A stretch of 64,000 bases of DNA. Source: Straminergon stramineum (Eukaryota > Streptophyta > Bryopsida > Hypnales > Calliergonaceae). Below, one piece after another: positions 51,634 to 63,256 of this stretch. The position numbers and the translations under genes are program-made. The notes beneath the pieces were generated by a model. It saw only the letters and a program-made list of their open reading frames with translations, searched no databases and was not told the DNA's origin. Numbering within the stretch: position 1 is the stretch's first letter; every line of letters starts with the position of its first letter. The stretch is from contig OY987269.1 of NCBI GenBank assembly GCA_963920665.1, positions 5,520,501 through 5,584,500 on the forward strand, in the 5' to 3' direction.

Positions 51634-52256
51634 TTATGAAAGGCATGAAGGCAAAAATCCTTGCATATGTCATAATTCCAAGTGGATGCATGGATCAATA
51701 GATAAAAATTGAAGTGGTTGTGTCTAGTTTTGAATTGAAAATTTTGAGTGGAGAATGTGTTTGAGAACTTTTTCTCCACATTCAAGAAATTTTACCTTTT
51801 TTCTAATGGCACCAAATTTCAAGTCACTCCATGTTTAAATGCATTTAATAATAAAAAATACTTTAAGAGAAAGAGAAGTTTGATAGATTTGTACATTTTT
51901 GCAATCAATTAGAAATTATCCTTCATAAATATTTATATGATGTTAGATGGGGAGATTTCAAAACAAAATAAGTCCTATTTTTTCAATGAAATAGTAGCAT
52001 GCAACAAGACCAACTAATCTTGAAGGATTGAATGGTATGATCTTGGCCATCAAATCTCAAATTGCGTAAGAGCTACTCTAACCTTGTTGATTTACAAGTG
52101 TTTCTTTTGAAAGGAAGATTGTAAACACTAAGTTTTTTTTGCATTGTGTTTGATGTAAACTCTAATTTTCTACCAAGAATTTTGCCTCTTCATCTTTGGT
52201 GTAAAATATTGATTTTATGAAAGAAGTGGCACAAACTACTAAGACAAAAAATTGTA

Positions 52257-53205
52257 CAGTGGGGTACCGATCAAAATGTCGTTTTCGAATTCGTAGTGAG
52301 AAAAATTTTAGTACTGCCAACTTTGAAAGCCTCCCGAGAGCTCAAAAATTGGTATTTTACCACGAAATTTTTACCAAAGCATTATCTTTAAGTTAATTAT
52401 ATTTATGACAAATTTCAAGGACAAAAGATTCACCGAAAAAAAGTTATTCAAAATCTACCAACATTGGTAGTTGTGGAAATGTTTTCACTGATGCCAACTT
52501 TGACAGCCTCCCAAAGATTGAATTATTTTTCTTTTGCCATGAAATTTTTGGAACAAAAACTTCTTTATGTTAATAAAATATGATAAAAATTTCAAGGCCA
52601 AAAGATTAATACAAAAAAATATATTAACAATCTACCAACATGTGTCGTTTTGAGAAACAATCGTGAAAACCATTTCACTACTTCAACTTTGACACCCTCC
52701 CAAGGGCTGAAAAATTGCTTATTTACTATGAAATTTTTTCCACAAAGTGATTTCTATGTTAATAACATTTTTGACAAGTTTCAAAGCCAAAAAAGTTATA
52801 CAAAAAAAAAATTCAAAATCTACCAACATGTGTAGCTGTGAAAAAACATTTCACTACTTCCAACTTTGACATCCTCCTAAGGGCTGCAATTTTACTTATT
52901 TACCATGAATTTTTTTGCACAAGATCACCTCTATGCTAGTAACATGTGTGCCAAATTTGAAGGTCAAAAGATTTACACAAAAAAAGAAATCCACAATCTA
53001 CCAACATGTGTAGTTGTGGGAAACAATGGGGGAAACCATTTCATTGCTACCAACTTTGACACCCTCCCAACGGTTGAGAAATTGTCTATTTACCATGAAA
53101 TTTTTGGCACAATATGCTCTTTATGATAACAACATTCATGCCAAATTTCAAGGTCAAAAAATTTATACAAAAAAAAATATTTACAATCTACCAATGTGTG
53201 TAGTT
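52257..53205 (+). repeat. left TIR of the Tc1 element, about 180-bp tandem units
   Basis: Five to six diverged direct units share a TCTACCAACATGTGTAGTTG word (anchors near 52457, 52633, 52820, 52997, 53188), a CCAACTTTGACACCCTCCCA word and a TACCATGAAATTTTT word, in that order. The outermost unit carries the terminal GGGGTACCGATC instead of the TCTACCAACAT word. Each unit may hold one transposase-binding site. Short peptides readable from the array are not genes. Confidence 0.9.
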
Positions 53206-53852
53206 GTGAGATACCTTTTATTAAAGACATTGAAATTGTTGAAGTATGTTAGACAATCATGCTTCTAGATTGAAATTCTCCAGATGATGCACTCGCTAAT
53301 CATAAATGCTTCTCAAAAAAATCAAGGATAGCCAAATTTAGTTGTGTGCACTTATCACATCTCAAAGAGTGCACTTGTTTAAAAATTGGAGACCATACAT
53401 GCATGAAGAAGCTTTTTCCTCTCAATAAGAATGCTTGCATTTACAATAGAGCATTATAGGAGGTGGGATGTGGGATGATGAGAGAAGCAAGTGATGGGTG
53501 ATTATTTTCTAAGCACAGGATTGAAACTTTGTGAACATGAGTGATTGAGTGCATGAAAGATGAGTTAATTGAGTAAGTCTAGGCTATGTGATAACTAAAT
53601 GGATGAGGCATGGGATGAGTGTCTAAGGATATATGGAGGTATGTGAGATTTTCTTTAAGAGTGAATGAGGTTATAACTTACATGTGGTGACTGGTGAGGT
53701 TTGGTGAATGAGTGAAGGCTGTGAGGCAAGATGATGGTGAGTGATTGAGGGTATGTGAGATTTTTTTCTAATGATTGAGTGAGGTTATATATGTGCTCAA
53801 TGAGTGAGGCTGGATCATGGTGATTAAGTGAAGGCTAGATCATGGTCACTAA

Positions 53853-54864
53853 ATGATGGCTATTCCAAATGAAACTCGTGCTCACATAGTAGGTTTCAGT
53901 GAGGTAGGGAAGACAGGAGTTGACATTGCATCTATTGTTGGAGTCCATGTTAGAACAAATCAGAGGGTAGTGAAGAAATTTCGAGAAGATGGAACCAATA
54001 AGTGCAAAACTTGTGGTGGAAGTCATGCTAAAAAGCTTAGTGATAGAGATGTCCGTGCTATTATACGTGTCTCAAAAACTCATTGTTGCTCGACACTCTT
54101 TGAGATCACTAATATATGTTCTACTCAAGTGTCTAGATCAACTATTCGAAGGGCCTTACATGAGAGTGGCATTTTCAATCGAATTGTTGTTAAAAAAACC
54201 TTTTTTGACACATCGTCATATATCTCAACAATTGGCATTTGCTCAAAAGTATTGTGGGTGGACTGTAAAAGAATGGGAGAGAGTTGTTTGGACAGATGAG
54301 TCTACCTTTCAAATTGGAAAAAATTCTAGACAAGTTCATGTTTGGAGAAATGCATATGAGCGCTATTCATCAAGTTGTATAGTTCCAACTTTTAAGAGTG
54401 GGAGAACTTCTTTGATGATTTGGGTTGCATTTGCTAGAGGGCAAAAGTCACAACTTGTTTTTATGCCCAAAGATAGACGTTCTGCTAAGGATTTTGTTGA
54501 AGTGGTCTACAATGTTGAGTTGCTTCATTTTATGAGTAGAGTGCCACAGAGATTGCTCATGGAAGATGGCGCACCTATCCATCTTAGCAAAGTATGTGAA
54601 GAATGGAGACAAATACACCTTTTGGAGAAGCTCGATTGGCCTGCAAATTCTCCCAATCTCAATCCAATTGAGAACCTTTGGAAGATTTTGAAAGATGCTG
54701 TGCAACATGGCCCAATATGTCCAAACAATTTAGATGACTTGAAGGTAGTTCTTGAAAGAGACTGGAGGTTAATCAATGGTACAAAGCTCCTTCAACTATG
54801 TCATTCTATGCCCTCTAGGTTACACGGAGTGATTGAGGCAAATGGAGGACATACACGTTGGTAG
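53853..54864 (+). pseudogene. Tc1-family DD34E transposase with one frameshift
   Basis: It would cut and paste the surrounding element at TA sites. The ATG at 53853 opens a paired-like helix-turn-helix region (residues about 10-110, including SEVGKTGVDIASIVGV and STIRRALHESGI). The DDE domain follows: WTDES (D at 54295), MEDGAPIHLS (D at 54565) and SPNLNPIENLW (E at 54670). There are 34 residues between the last two, the DD34E signature of Tc1. The frame changes by one base at a run of seven A (54192-54198); skipping one A would restore a protein of about 337 residues, the usual size. The stop lies at the inner edge of the right TIR. All catalytic residues are intact, so the break is recent or an artefact. 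Confidence 0.92.
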
Positions 54865-55796
54865 ATTGTAAATATTTTTTTTTGTATAAATTTTTTGACC
54901 TTGAAATTTGGCATGAATGTTGTTATCATAAAGAGCATATTGTGCCAAAAATTTCATGGTAAATAGACAATTTCTCAACCGTTGGGAGGGTGTCAAAGTT
55001 GGTAGCAATGAAATGGTTTCCCCCATTGTTTCCCACAACTACACATGTTGGTAGATTGTGGATTTCTTTTTTTGTGTAAATCTTTTGACCTTCAAATTTG
55101 GCACACATGTTACTAGCATAGAGGTGATCTTGTGCAAAAAAATTCATGGTAAATAAGTAAAATTGCAGCCCTTAGGAGGATGTCAAAGTTGGAAGTAGTG
55201 AAATGTTTTTTCACAGCTACACATGTTGGTAGATTTTGAATTTTTTTTTTGTATAACTTTTTTGGCTTTGAAACTTGTCAAAAATGTTATTAACATAGAA
55301 ATCACTTTGTGGAAAAAATTTCATAGTAAATAAGCAATTTTTCAGCCCTTGGGAGGGTGTCAAAGTTGAAGTAGTGAAATGGTTTTCACGATTGTTTCTC
55401 AAAACGACACATGTTGGTAGATTGTTAATATATTTTTTTGTATTAATCTTTTGGCCTTGAAATTTTTATCATATTTTATTAACATAAAGAAGTTTTTGTT
55501 CCAAAAATTTCATGGCAAAAGAAAAATAATTCAATCTTTGGGAGGCTGTCAAAGTTGGCATCAGTGAAAACATTTCCACAACTACCAATGTTGGTAGATT
55601 TTGAATAACTTTTTTTCGGTGAATCTTTTGTCCTTGAAATTTGTCATAAATATAATTAACTTAAAGATAATGCTTTGGTAAAAATTTCGTGGTAAAATAC
55701 CAATTTTTGAGCTCTCGGGAGGCTTTCAAAGTTGGCAGTACTAAAATTTTTCTCACTACGAATTCGAAAACGACATTTTGATCGGTACCCCTATAC
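54850..55796 (-). repeat. right TIR of the Tc1 element
   Basis: An inverted copy of 52257-53205, unit for unit, including the tandem structure. Many 50-base stretches look identical between the two sides, suggesting recent homogenisation or a young element. Confidence 0.9.
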
Positions 55797-55799
55797 TAC

Positions 55800-56500
55800 C
55801 CAAAGACTTACACAAATTTATAATGGCAATTATGAACACACTTGAGTGAAACAAAGTCATAGTCCTTCAAAAATTATCAAATATGACCTTCTTTGGGACC
55901 TATGGCACATATTAATTTGCATCTAAGATGGCTATTCAAAGTGTGTAGTTAGAGTAGACTTCCATGCTATGCTCAAAGAAACATTTCTAAGGTTTTCCAA
56001 AGTTGGTATTGCCTTTTGCCAATTTTCATTCCAATGTTTTCACCTTCAACGTGAATATTGAGAAGCCACATTCCAAGAGTAATAGCTTTGCCTTGTTGTC
56101 AAACTAAAAGTAACCCCAAAGTTTAGGTCTATTATTACAAATAGATTTTTAAAAGTTGAAAGGTTGTCTCCCTACCTCTTTCTAAAATTTTATTGGCAAA
56201 CAATTCCGGAATTTTCCTCTTGCCCAAACATGCATACATCCATGTGGAATTCCTCAATTTCTTTTATCTTTTCTGCAAAGTTTGACCAATTTTTATATAC
56301 ACCACTTCCAAAGTGAACACTCCCCCCCTACTTTTTGCATGAGTAGTCCCTTCCCCATTCCCAATGGACCAATAACAAAAATTTTAAAAATTTGTTCACC
56401 CTATACACACATAGAAAGTATCAGCACTTCCAAAAGAATCCTCCTTTAATAACAATTGAACCTCCCCCTTTTAATAAATATCTCAACTCTACCACCACCC
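55800..56500. other. intergenic, between the Tc1 element and the COL gene leader
   Basis: AT-rich sequence shades into C-rich sequence after about 56300. No gene or element is recognised. Confidence 0.4.
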
Positions 56501-56504
56501 CTCG

Positions 56505-56511
56505 TATAAAA
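56505..56511 (+). promoter_or_regulatory. candidate TATA box of the COL gene
   Basis: TATAAAA lies at the start of the GC-richer stretch that runs into the COL coding region. It is about 1.97 kb ahead of the ATG, so it would imply a long, probably spliced leader. This is an inference; no transcript start is visible. Confidence 0.3.
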
Positions 56512-56559
56512 GGTATCAGGCCTTTCCCCACACCGGCCCTCTCAGGGCTCACCACAGAT

Positions 56560-58476
56560 ATTTGATCCCTTAATACCACACGCAAGCCCTGCCCGTGTGA
56601 AAAGGCCCCTACCATCCGGACCTCCGTGTCTCCCCCTGATTGGCTCTCACCCCTCGTCCCCAATCCGACTGGGCACCACCACCTCCTTCTCCGCGAGGTT
56701 CCTCTGTTTCCCCATTGCCTAGCCTTGGGGAGTGCTCCCATTGTCGACGTCCGTGATCAATCGAGCCCCCATCTGTCCATCCGTTGCAACTGCGAAATCG
56801 GCTGTCGATTCCTGACCCGCGTGTCCCGGTGTTTCAGAAATTTTCTCATTTGGTTTGTGCCGAAAACGGCGTAGAATTCAAGCGGTGGTGGAAGAGCTTG
56901 GTCAGTTTCAAAGGCGGTGTTGTCTTGTGGGTGGTGTTGGTGTTGGTGTTGTTAGCTTGTGTAGATCGGGAAGCTTTCGTTACCGGTGAATTTTCATAGT
57001 AAGAGACTTCTGGCGGTGATACCTCGACTTTTGAGGTGGAGCTGGATCTGGAGAGACGGGGAGGTTGCACAGGTGCAGGAAGAAATCGTAACATCTGCGG
57101 GAACTTTGAAACAGGGGTAATTGTAGTGTTGGAAGCAAAGCTATCTGCAGGTTACGGCATACTCCGAGAGGTTAGTCGCACTTTTACTCTGTGTTCGGGG
57201 AGGCTTTTTCTTGAGCTTCACCAGATGGGTCGGGAATTCGAAATTGGTTTGTGTGTATGATGCGACTCTGAAAACTTTGTTTGGTTTTTGTGTGCTTGAA
57301 AATTAGTATTTGTATGCGACCGTAGATGCTTCGTCGCTGGTGATGTTGTAACGTAGTTGAGGCTCTCTGTTTAATGCCTGGTAGCGAAGAAACAAGTCTT
57401 ACTTGCACTGAAACTGACATTCTATTTGGTTTCCATTTCCTTGAGGTATTCTCGACTAAGCGGACGTGTTGGTGTCTGAGCCCCATGAAAGCGCAGTACA
57501 GTCGTCAATCTACTTAGTGTGGGTTCCAAAACAAGGTGAGTACCCGTCCCGTTCACTTAAGCAGACCCCTTCAGATATTGAAACAAGACTAAGAGATTGA
57601 AACAACGTGTGACTGTGCATAGCATTCTCATCAAGGAATCTGTGAGACCCTGCAGCTGAGAAATTCTTGAAACAGAGCAGTCCCTTACGAGAAAACTTAA
57701 AGAGCATAGCAGTCTTTTCCAGAACAGAGCGCAACAGTTTCTTAACAGCAGTAGAACAAACGACTGCTTCTCGAAAGGGCTCGCAACAAGACGCGGCTAC
57801 GAGTGTGTGTTTGCATTAGCGAGTGTCAAGAAGGAAGGTGTGAGGAATATAATGCCGTAGTTTCGAAGGAAAATCGTTCACAAACATTGACACCCACAAT
57901 TGTAATGCCTGCGCAGAGTGTAGAGTGAGATATTCTCGATATAGAACTGTCCCTCACGAGAAAAACTTAAAAGAGTGTAGCAGTCTTTTCCAGAACAGAC
58001 CGATAGCGTTTATTTGACAGCATTAGGACGAACGGGTGCTTCTCGAGAGGGCTCCCAGCAAGTCCCGTCTACGAGTGTGTTTGCATTCGCGAGGTTCGAG
58101 ATGCAAAGATGTGAGAAATCTGAAACTTAGAGAGTGTATTAGTCTTTACCAGAAAAGAGCGCAAGAGTTTTCTTGATAGCAGTTGAACGCCGCTACGAGT
58201 GTGTGTTTGCATTCGCGAAGGTCAAGCTGGGAAGATGTGAGCAATCTTATGACATAGTTTCAAAGGAAAACCATTGACACCCACAATTGGAGTTCCGGCG
58301 CACAGGTAGAGCGTAGTAGCCCGAGAGATGGGGCTGCGAGTTTGTGTTTGCATTAGCGAGCGTCAAGATGGACAGATGTGAGGATTCTAACGACAGACTT
58401 TCAAAAGAAAATCATTGACCCCTATAATTGCAATGCTTGCGCAGAGTGTAGAGTGTAGCATCCCGAGTGTCCCGAG
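56560..58476 (+). promoter_or_regulatory. long GC-rich leader/promoter region of the COL gene
   Basis: Composition is clearly richer in GC and CpG than the rest of the window. Several upstream ATGs start short frames, so a transcript beginning here would carry uORFs unless spliced. The last 850 bp are a degenerate tandem repeat (see 57640-58470). No coding exon of a recognised family was found. Confidence 0.45.
57640..58470 (+). repeat. degenerate tandem repeats directly upstream of the COL start codon
   Basis: Related blocks recur in the same order. GAGTGTGTGTTTGCATTAGCGAG-like words occur near 57798, 58071, 58195 and 58330. CAGTCTTTTCCAGAACAGA-like words occur near 57711, 57980 and 58141. 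CACCCACAATTG..ATGCCTGCGCAGAGTG-like words occur near 57890, 58278 and 58418. The last unit ends within 20 bp of the ATG. Units range from about 130 to 280 bp because parts are missing from some. Confidence 0.8.
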
Positions 58477-61400
58477 ATGGAGGCGTTCTGTGAGTTTTGC
58501 GGCGAAGGCCGTGCCACAGTCTACTGTCGCGCGGACTCAGCCCGTCTCTGCCTCCCCTGCGACCGTCACGTCCACGGCGCCAACGCCCTTGCAGAGCGTC
58601 ACCCTCGCACTCTCCTTTGCCACGCTTGCAACACGAAACCTGCGGCGCTGCGGTGCCCCGCGTGCCACTCGTCTCTGTGCCAAGCTTGCGATGTGGAGAA
58701 GCACACCGCCGCATTGGGGACGGCAGCGCACAAGCGCCATGGCTTCGAATGTTTCACTGGCTGCCCTTCGGCGACGGAGCTTGCTACGTTGTGGGCGTGT
58801 GAGGACTCTGACCCGCAGAAGCATGTGAGGGCGGTGTTGAATGCCGCTGGAGCTAACATGTCTGGGCCTGGGCCTCCTCCGCCATTGAAGGTACATGACC
58901 AAGCTGCTTTATGTGAAACTGGTGTTGTGTGGATATGTGCAAACTGTACTTGTGTAAGAACCATTTTGGAAGATTATCCTCTACAATTTTTCTACCAATG
59001 ATGAAAGCAGCGTTGTGTGGGCGTGTTTTAAGTAAACTCTTGTGAATCACAGTTGAGGATGATGCATTGCAATTATTGTTCAACGATTTTGTATTTTCGA
59101 TATGTACAAGTACATGTGAGAATCATTTTTGAATATGATCCACTGTAATCCTCATTTTTCAAAATTTCGGGAAATGCTCTTGAAAGATGTTGTGTGTCTT
59201 TTTGCAAGTGGTGACATCGAAAAAGTGTGGTTGAGTGCCACGAGAGTTGTGGTGACAATGGATTCTTTTGAAGACTAATTTGTTCTAGACTTCAGAAGAT
59301 TGGGGTGTAATAAGTTATAATAGAGGAGGAAAAGAAGAACTTTGGTCTAGAGATCAATGTGGGTGACGATTACTTTGGTGATAGTTCTGGTAACTACGCT
59401 ACATGGACGTCAGTGCAGATAGTGTTAGCGAGTTACTAGTACGAAGCACCTCTTGGCTACATAACAATGGATTAGAGAAAACAACTGATTTGAAAATCAA
59501 CTCAAATCAACCACTCAACTACTGACTTGAAAATAGAGGTGTCATGAAACTGGTGTGAAGGGTAATAATGTTGGTTCAATTTTCAAGTAATAGTTCCTAT
59601 TCGTTTAGCCTGTCTTGAACTATAGAGCTGAGAGGCTCGAGAAAGTTATTAGACATAATACCAAGCTTTGTATCTGGACACACATTTTCTTGATATTAAT
59701 TCTTGGTTGGAAATCTTTTCAGAAAGGAGTGGCTGCCAGCACCGCAACTATTGGCAGACAGAAAGTGCAGGGGCATGAGAGGGCAGTGTTTCAACAACTG
59801 GAAAAGCTGCAAGCTCAGGATCCAACTCGAAGCATAAAAGCTTCTACATTGCCAGTTCTCCCTGCAAAGCCACAACCTGTGGCCAACGTCCAGGAGCCTG
59901 CACAAAGCTCTCGTCCTGTGGAGAGTCCTGGAACGACTGAAGCGCAACCAGTCAAGGTGGAGCCTGAAGCTGATGGCGCCGCAGATGTATTCTGGCGTAA
60001 CAACTCTAACAGTCAGGCTAATCAGGTGCAACTCGCTTCTGTTCGCAACAGAATGTCCCTTGACAAGCATATTAATGCATCTACTTCTATTTTTTCGTCT
60101 GCTTTACACTTGGTAACAAGCCCCTACTCGTCAGTGCCTCTACCTTAAATAGGAATTTAGAGTTTTCACATGTCTCTTTCAATATAATTCTTAGTAGTAT
60201 TTGGCAATAGTAGAATGTCACTGTTTCTGTAACCACTCGTTATAAATTCACTGTTTGAAATGTAAAGCTATTAGCTCATTTCTTGTTATCATGGGGAATC
60301 AGAAGTTTCTACATTGGAACTGTTGCTTAAAATCTGGACCACAAAGTTTGTTTGGTGACTCATTATGTGGGTCTTGGCGGCCAGTTGTGGGGGCAGAACA
60401 TGCAGGATGTAGAAATCTGTGACGATGAGGAGCGTGATTTGTGTTCTGGATTCAACATGTCCGATGTCAATCTGTCCTTCGACAACTACGAGGACATCTT
60501 TTCTAGCACTCAAGGACCCACTGCAGCCACTTTCCCCGGCTGTCCTTCTTTGGATCAGGATGGAACTGCTGCTGGTGACCTTGAGCGATCGCTTATGCAA
60601 AGCATACCTGAGGCAGAGCTTTTCAGACCTCTTGATGTACGTTTCTTTCAACTTACTTACATTTCTCGAAACTCTATTAGCATTTTTCTTCACAAAATAA
60701 AACGACGTAACGCCAAGCCTAGTGATTTAAGGCAACTGTGCCAATTTCTTCTGGACTAGTTAGGAATGTATTGGAACCCGTAATTTTTTTTTCTCGTTTG
60801 TGAGCCCTTAGAGGGCTCACATTAAACACAACAACGCATTCTTCTTGAGTTGTAAAATTTTCAATTTTCAATTTTCAATTAAAGAGATACCCAGGTATCG
60901 AGGAAAGAATGCTCTTCCAAAAGGATGATAGAGCCTAAGTTCCTTGGCTGACATTGAGGATGATTCCTTTCTTTTATCCTATATTCTTGGGTCTAGGGTC
61001 CCATGCTACACTGTCTTAGAATGTTATATATGAATTATAATCCTCTCCCTCTCAACCAAGGGAACGTCAACACATCGGTATTGATTGGCATTACGAAACA
61101 CTGACCTGTTTTGGTGGTTGTCTGCAGGATAACGAGCAGTCCAACTTCCAGGATCAATTAGTGAGGTTGGGGTTGGGTCCCGGCCTAGCCGAAGGAGAAG
61201 CTCCAAGGTCGGGTCGAACTGCTTTGGATGACATGGATATGAGCAATATGGATGTGGCTTTTGCACCGAAACGAGAGAACTCAAGCCTGCCTTTGACAGC
61301 TTCCAACGTCAGTGGGGATAGTAGTGACTACGTAGATTGTAGCGCAGCATCCACCATGCTGCACACTCCTGGTGGAGACGCGTCACTGGGCTCTGGCAGT

Positions 61401-62208
61401 GTAGATATTGTTACTTTTGCTCAAGCTCGTGACTCAGCGATGCTTCGCTACAAGGAGAAGAAGAAAATCCGCAGGTGCTTAAAGTCCTTCTTTTTCCACC
61501 CATCTACTTCTGAATTGTCGCGCAGGTTCATTTGGTGTTCAATTCATTTTATACGGGTCTGTCTCATAGAGTCTACCTCTAGAAGGAGGTACTTGCCATC
61601 GATGCTTGCGTTTGATGCAGCTATTAGGACTACCCCAGTCAACTCATTTCACACTCATTTTTTCTGTTAATGAGCGTTAATTTAAGTGTCAGTGCAAAAT
61701 CAGTGTCACTGCCAGAATTCTATTTGGTGGAAATTAGTATAATGCAGCAGTATTTCAGGACTGCACTAATAGGATACATCAGAGTAATCTTCGGACCTGG
61801 ATTATTCCTCCGTGTTCAATGCCAGGGTGTTTTGATTGAAGTTGGAGAAGGTTTTTTTCATTACTTTTAAGCGATTGCTCATATATTTAGTGGTCATTTA
61901 GTTTTAGGACATTTCTAGTTTGTCATATGAACTGTCAAAATCGATAATCATTATCACTCTAAACCATCGTCAACAAGTGGTGTAGATTTTCAGCCTCGAT
62001 TATATGTTTGGTGGAAATAGGAATTGTAATCCTAATGACTGTAGTATCAATGGCTCACATTTTCTGTTTGAACAGGTTTGGCAAGAAGATTCGTTACGAG
62101 TCTCGTAAAGCGCGAGCAGATATTCGCAAGAGAGTGAAGGGGAGGTTTGTGAAGGCGGGTCAAGCTTACGATTATGACCCCGAGTTCCAGCCCAACTGGA
62201 GTATGTAA
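58477..62208 (+). CDS. COL: CONSTANS-like B-box/CCT transcription factor, group III (COL9/COL10 type)
   Basis: A nuclear regulator; group III COLs in other plants act in photoperiod and light responses, often through the CCT binding NF-Y partners and DNA. Predicted exons are 58477-58890, 59723-60025, 60385-60636, 61128-61474 and 62076-62208, all with GT..AG introns, giving about 482 residues. Residues 5-47 are B-box 1 (C5, C8, C17, C25, C28, H33, H42). Residues 48-76 are a diverged second zinc finger. A family motif [17 protein letters not shown] follows (about 88-104). The exon 2-3 join restores the conserved [10 protein letters not shown]. Exon 3 has the acidic [18 protein letters not shown] motif. 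The CCT spans the last intron: [13 protein letters not shown], then [15 protein letters not shown] to the end. The intron inside the CCT and the fingers fit group III. Arabidopsis COL9 is shorter. An alternative exon 2 donor at 60113 is less likely because it breaks the LWGQN motif. Confidence 0.9.
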
Positions 62209-62900
62209 GGACCTCAGAGGTTTTTCATTTATTTCTTAACATTCAAATGCGACTGAGCATTTGAGTTTTGCCGCTTCGTCTTCTCGTTTCCGTAAGAAAC
62301 TCTGGACTTGGTGATGATAAAACTTTTATATAGCAATTTTAGCGACTCTTTCCTGGCAGCAGCTTTAGTGAGTGAGTTGGTCGACAAGGTTAGAACGTGG
62401 ATGCAAGGTGTGGGAGGATGTATTATAAACGTGGTTGAACGATCTACTGATTTCGTAGATTGGTTTTTGAGAGAGAATTTGGATGCCTTTAGACAAACTT
62501 GTACAGTTAAAAACAGTTACAGTGTTGCAAGCGATCTGTAGAGAGAAGCCCGGCCTCCATTTGGCTGCTTCTTAGTCGAGATCGGCTGGAGAAGACCCGA
62601 CAGCACATCGGCTGCGGATATATCATGTGCACAAAGTGCAATTTTTTTGATCGTCTGACTATGAAAGAAAATGACCAAACTCGTACCATTCTTTCCACTT
62701 GATGTACAGTTTTTTGTTACCATATTTGAAAAAGAATGTGAATATATAGTGCCAAGTGCATGTGCAGCTGTACCTGCTTTGTTTTTCCCTTTTGTAATCA
62801 CCTGTTCATGATATCAGTCTCAGTTGTTTTGTGTTCTAACTTTGGTATATATATATATATATATATATATCTTTGGTTTACTGCTTTTGTGTTGGGGCAT
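62209..62900 (+). other. 3' region of the COL gene
   Basis: This is non-coding sequence after the stop, probably the 3' UTR, ending near or after a (TA)n tract at 62846-62870. No strong AATAAA signal is obvious. The open frames here (for example 62308-62541) match no family. Confidence 0.45.
62846..62870. repeat. (TA)n microsatellite downstream of COL
   Basis: A TA dinucleotide run of about 25 bp in the 3' region of the COL gene. Confidence 0.9.
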
Positions 62901-63256
62901 GGGATATTTGAATCCTGAGATTCAGGTGAGTCTTTATTTTGCTGTACTTGAGCCCATCACCGGCCTGTTTTGCATGTTGAATTTGGGTACGGGTGTGTAC
63001 AACAATAACTGGTTCTTAAGTGGACCACTAGAATCGTGGCCATTTTGTGAAGAAGCAACAACTTTTTGATGACGTCCTGGGTTGTTGCATTGTCGACAGT
63101 TTTGACGGTGACTTTTGAAACAGATGATTAAATATTTATTATTACAATCAAACTCTCAAAGAAGATGCTGAGGACTAATGAGGACTAAAAGTGTCTGATG
63201 GATGACTTCGTTGTTCAGTGTACATCAGGAAAAAAGTCCCCACTGTTGGAGGATTG

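Larger units (their letters stand above)
52257..55796. mobile_element. Tc1-type transposon with about 0.95-kb inverted repeats
   Basis: A complete 3.54 kb element. The left end CAGTGGGGTACCGATC follows TA (52255-52256). The right end, reverse-complemented, reads GTATAGGGGTACCGATC and precedes TA (55797-55798). The CAGTG start and TA target suit Tc1. The outer about 950 bp on each side are inverted copies (52257-53205 and about 54850-55796), each made of tandem units of about 180 bp. Between them lies one transposase gene with a single frame break (53853-54864). Very long TIRs place it in the IR-rich class of Tc1 elements. Confidence 0.92.

Noticed and set aside
52905..53268. Repeated 61-84 codon peptides in the Tc1 TIRs, present on both sides
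   Set aside because: They arise from the tandem repeats themselves and recur in inverted order at 54820-55402; there is no domain.
58412..58964. Open frames of 100-137 codons on both strands overlapping COL exon 1
   Set aside because: They are shadows of the GC-rich B-box exon; only the frame starting at 58477 contains the zinc-finger motifs.
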